Notes under the pieces: model-generated
Databases searched by the model: none
What the model saw: the letters and a program-made list of their open reading frames with translations, nothing else
Told to the model about the DNA's origin: nothing
Shown here: in pieces, positions 61,803 through 64,000 of the stretch
Numbering within the stretch: the stretch's first letter is position 1
Layout: each line of letters begins with the position of its first letter
Source of the DNA: Citrus sinensis
Taxonomy: Eukaryota > Streptophyta > Magnoliopsida > Sapindales > Rutaceae
DNA: 64,000 nt
Direction: 5' to 3'
Assembly (NCBI RefSeq): GCF_022201045.2
Contig: NC_068556.1
Location: 22,363,501-22,427,500 of the forward strand
Made by a program: the position numbers and the translations under genes

Positions 61803-64000
61803 ATGTGTTCAATAACGAATATGAAGGGAACGGTCATAAGAAGTACACCAGACGTATGCAGCAGCAGCAGCAGTAGTACTCGGAGGCTGTACACGTTGAA
61901 GGCGAAGTATGCGGACGACGCCGATCTTCTCAGTCTTAGAGAGAACCATTCGTTATGCCTACTTCGTTTGAGCCGTTCTTGCAGAGGCACTCGCTGTGAA
62001 CATGCGGGTAACAAATGCTTCTTAGAAACAAAGGCAGGGGCAGGAAGATATGACCAGCCTCGGCCTGCAACAGCAGCGGTACCAGCACTACGCTGTCGTA
62101 TAAAACCAAAAGCAATCCTCACTCCTGTTTCAGACGCAACATCGCCAACTACAGAAAAGGTAATGTCGGACTTTAGCCAAATTAGTCCATGGCCTGCACC
62201 TTTAATTGGCTGATGGGCCCAAGCCCAAATACAAACAGGAACGAAGCATTTTTTTTTTTGGGGTGATTAATTAAATTTCTAGTACTTAATAATTCTTTTC
62301 TCTTGTTTATGCAGCGGGTGTTTACTTTCGGGAAAGGAAGGAGTGAAGGCAACAAGGGCATGAAGTCCTTGGTCAGCATTTATTCTTCTATACTTTAGTG
62401 TCTGCAAGCATATATCTTCACGTTAAACTTGTTATTTTGCAAACTTAAAACAAAATCCTACATTATGATGGACGCATGAATGTGTCTGTGCAATGTAGCT
62501 GGGGGGCAAGGGAGCAAACCTGGCGGAAATGTCAACCATTGGACTATCTGTGCCGCCGGGACTCACCATATCTACAGAAGCATGCCAGGAGTATCAGCAG
62601 AATGGAAAGAAGCTATCAGAAGGCTTGTGGGAAGAGGTATTGGAAGGCCTGGAGACTGTGGAGAAAGAAATGGGAGCTCTTCTCGGCGACCCTTCCAAGC
62701 CTCTTCTCCTCTCTGTTCGCTCTGGTGCTGCGGTACTTATATGTCGGGTCAACTTCTTTCGTGTTTGCTTTTATTGGTTAGCTCTGTCTTGTATATTGAA
62801 TCGATATTTTCTTTTCGTATGTGTAGATATCAATGCCTGGCATGATGGACACGGTCCTTAATCTTGGACTAAACGACGAAGTGGCTGCTGGTTTGGCTGA
62901 AAAATGTGGAGGACGTTTTGCTTATGATTCCTACAGGCGTTTTCTAGACATGTTTGGAGATGTTGTAAGTGGTTTTAAAATTTGAGTTATCTTAACTAGC
63001 ACTTCAGCACTTCTTCACGATTAATGACTTGCTTCCCAAGTAATTTGCTCCACATAGTTATTAATCCTGGCGTCGATTAATTTACTAAATTTCTGTCTAA
63101 TTGGAGGTAATGGGCATTCCACACTCATTATTTGAGGAGAAATTGGAGCACATGAAGGAAGCAAAAGGAGTTAAACTTGATACTGACCTATCAGCATCTG
63201 ATCTTAAAGAACTGGTGAAACAGTACAAAAATGTCTACATTGAAACTAAGGGTGAAGAGTTTCCTTCAGGTACAAAGTTCATCATAACAGCTACTGCATA
63301 TTTTTTTATGTCTAGCTGTGCAAAAATTCTGAAATTCTATGGTTTTAACTGTATCAATCCGCAGATCCAAAGAAGCAGTTGCAGTTATCTGTTAAAGCAG
63401 TGTTTGATTCTTGGGACAGCCCCAGGGCCATCAAGTATCGAAGCATCAATCAGATAACTGGCTTGAAGGGAACTGCAGTGAACATTCAATGCATGGTGTT
63501 TGGGAACATGGGAAATACTTCAGGGACAGGTGTTCTGTTCACTAGAAATCCAAGCACTGGTGAAAACAAGCTCTATGGAGAATTTCTAATTAACGCTCAG
63601 GTGATCTATACATATACTAGAACTATCTCTAGTTCACTGTCGTTGTTTGCAATTGTGTTACAATTGTAGCTGATGAATGGCTTTGGTCAGGGAGAGGATG
63701 TAGTTGCTGGAATTAGAACACCAGAAGATTTGAACACCATGAAAAGTTATATGCCTGAAGCTTACAAGGAACTTGTCGAAAACTGTGAAATTCTGGAGCG
63801 ACATTACAAAGATATGATGGTAATTCTTTTGATTCCCACAGCAAGATCTCGTTTTAAATTTTGAAGTTGATGTTTTCTACTTTTTATCCAATTTTACTAG
63901 CAATCTAGCATCTATGACCTATAATAATTAAAAGATAGCGATACTTTTCTGGCAATACAGGATATTGAGTTCACTGTTCAAGAAAATAGGCTGTGGATGT
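61803..64000 (+). CDS. PPDK: Pyruvate, phosphate dikinase, chloroplast form (5' part, cut by window end)
   Basis: Interconverts pyruvate, ATP and phosphate with phosphoenolpyruvate, AMP and pyrophosphate. Exons seen: 61803-62159, 62315-62371, 62499-62732, 62827-62964, 63107-63269, 63365-63600, 63691-63819, and 63961 onward beyond the window. The first exon (119 codons) is a Ser- and Arg-rich chloroplast transit peptide with a run of six serines. The mature enzyme begins near [20 protein letters not shown]. The nucleotide-binding domain is clear: [80 protein letters not shown] and [14 protein letters not shown]. The catalytic His and regulatory Thr lie further downstream, outside the window. 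An in-frame ATG at 61821 is an alternative start. Plant PPDK genes also make a cytosolic form from a promoter near intron 1. Confidence 0.95.

Noticed and set aside
1..64000. CRISPR array, phage or bacterial operon structure
   Set aside because: No regularly spaced repeats or prokaryotic gene clusters were seen. All supported genes have plant-type introns or plant families.

Overview
The window is nuclear DNA of a flowering plant, most likely a woody eudicot (the proteins read like Citrus or other rosid genes, but I could not check this). Evidence: AT-rich intergenic DNA, genes split by GT-AG introns with T-rich acceptors, and plant-specific products such as chloroplast-type PPDK, a BUD2-type SAMDC and an RF298-type RING protein. 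I rebuilt exons by hand from splice sites, reading frame and remembered family sequences.

Layout. 0.6-5.5 kb: AP-5 complex subunit mu (+, 8 exons). 6.3-11.8 kb: a decayed LINE retrotransposon (-). 12.8-14.2 kb: two abutting inverted-repeat elements. 14-21 kb: a gene-poor AT-rich stretch. 21.7-22.8 kb: intronless S-adenosylmethionine decarboxylase (+). 26.2-29.4 kb: a decayed Mutator-like element with long terminal inverted repeats. 30.2-30.6 kb: a Tourist/PIF-like MITE. 31.6-34.4 kb: an acylated-type PP2C phosphatase (+). 35.8-45.7 kb: SAC3B-like TREX-2 scaffold (-, 17 exons), with a solo LTR in intron 4. 46-49 kb: AT-rich intergenic DNA. 49.3-50.2 kb: cytosolic methionine sulfoxide reductase B (+). 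51.8-52.3 kb: a small twin-CX9C (COA4-like) protein gene (-, three tiny exons). 55.0-58.6 kb: RF298/MIP1-type RING E3 ligase (+). 60.6-61.3 kb: a hAT-type MITE with a perfect 8-bp target duplication. 61.8-64.0 kb: the 5' part of chloroplast PPDK (+), cut by the window end.

The genes do not form a pathway. They cover membrane traffic, polyamine synthesis, signalling, mRNA export, redox repair, mitochondrial assembly, ubiquitination and C4/CAM-type carbon metabolism, as expected for ordinary plant chromosome arms. I found no new multi-gene system. The most interesting observations are the exon-by-exon repeat structure of the SAC3B N-terminus, the well-delimited transposon insertions, the decayed tandem copy downstream of MSRB, and the three-exon CX9C gene that simple ORF calling misses.
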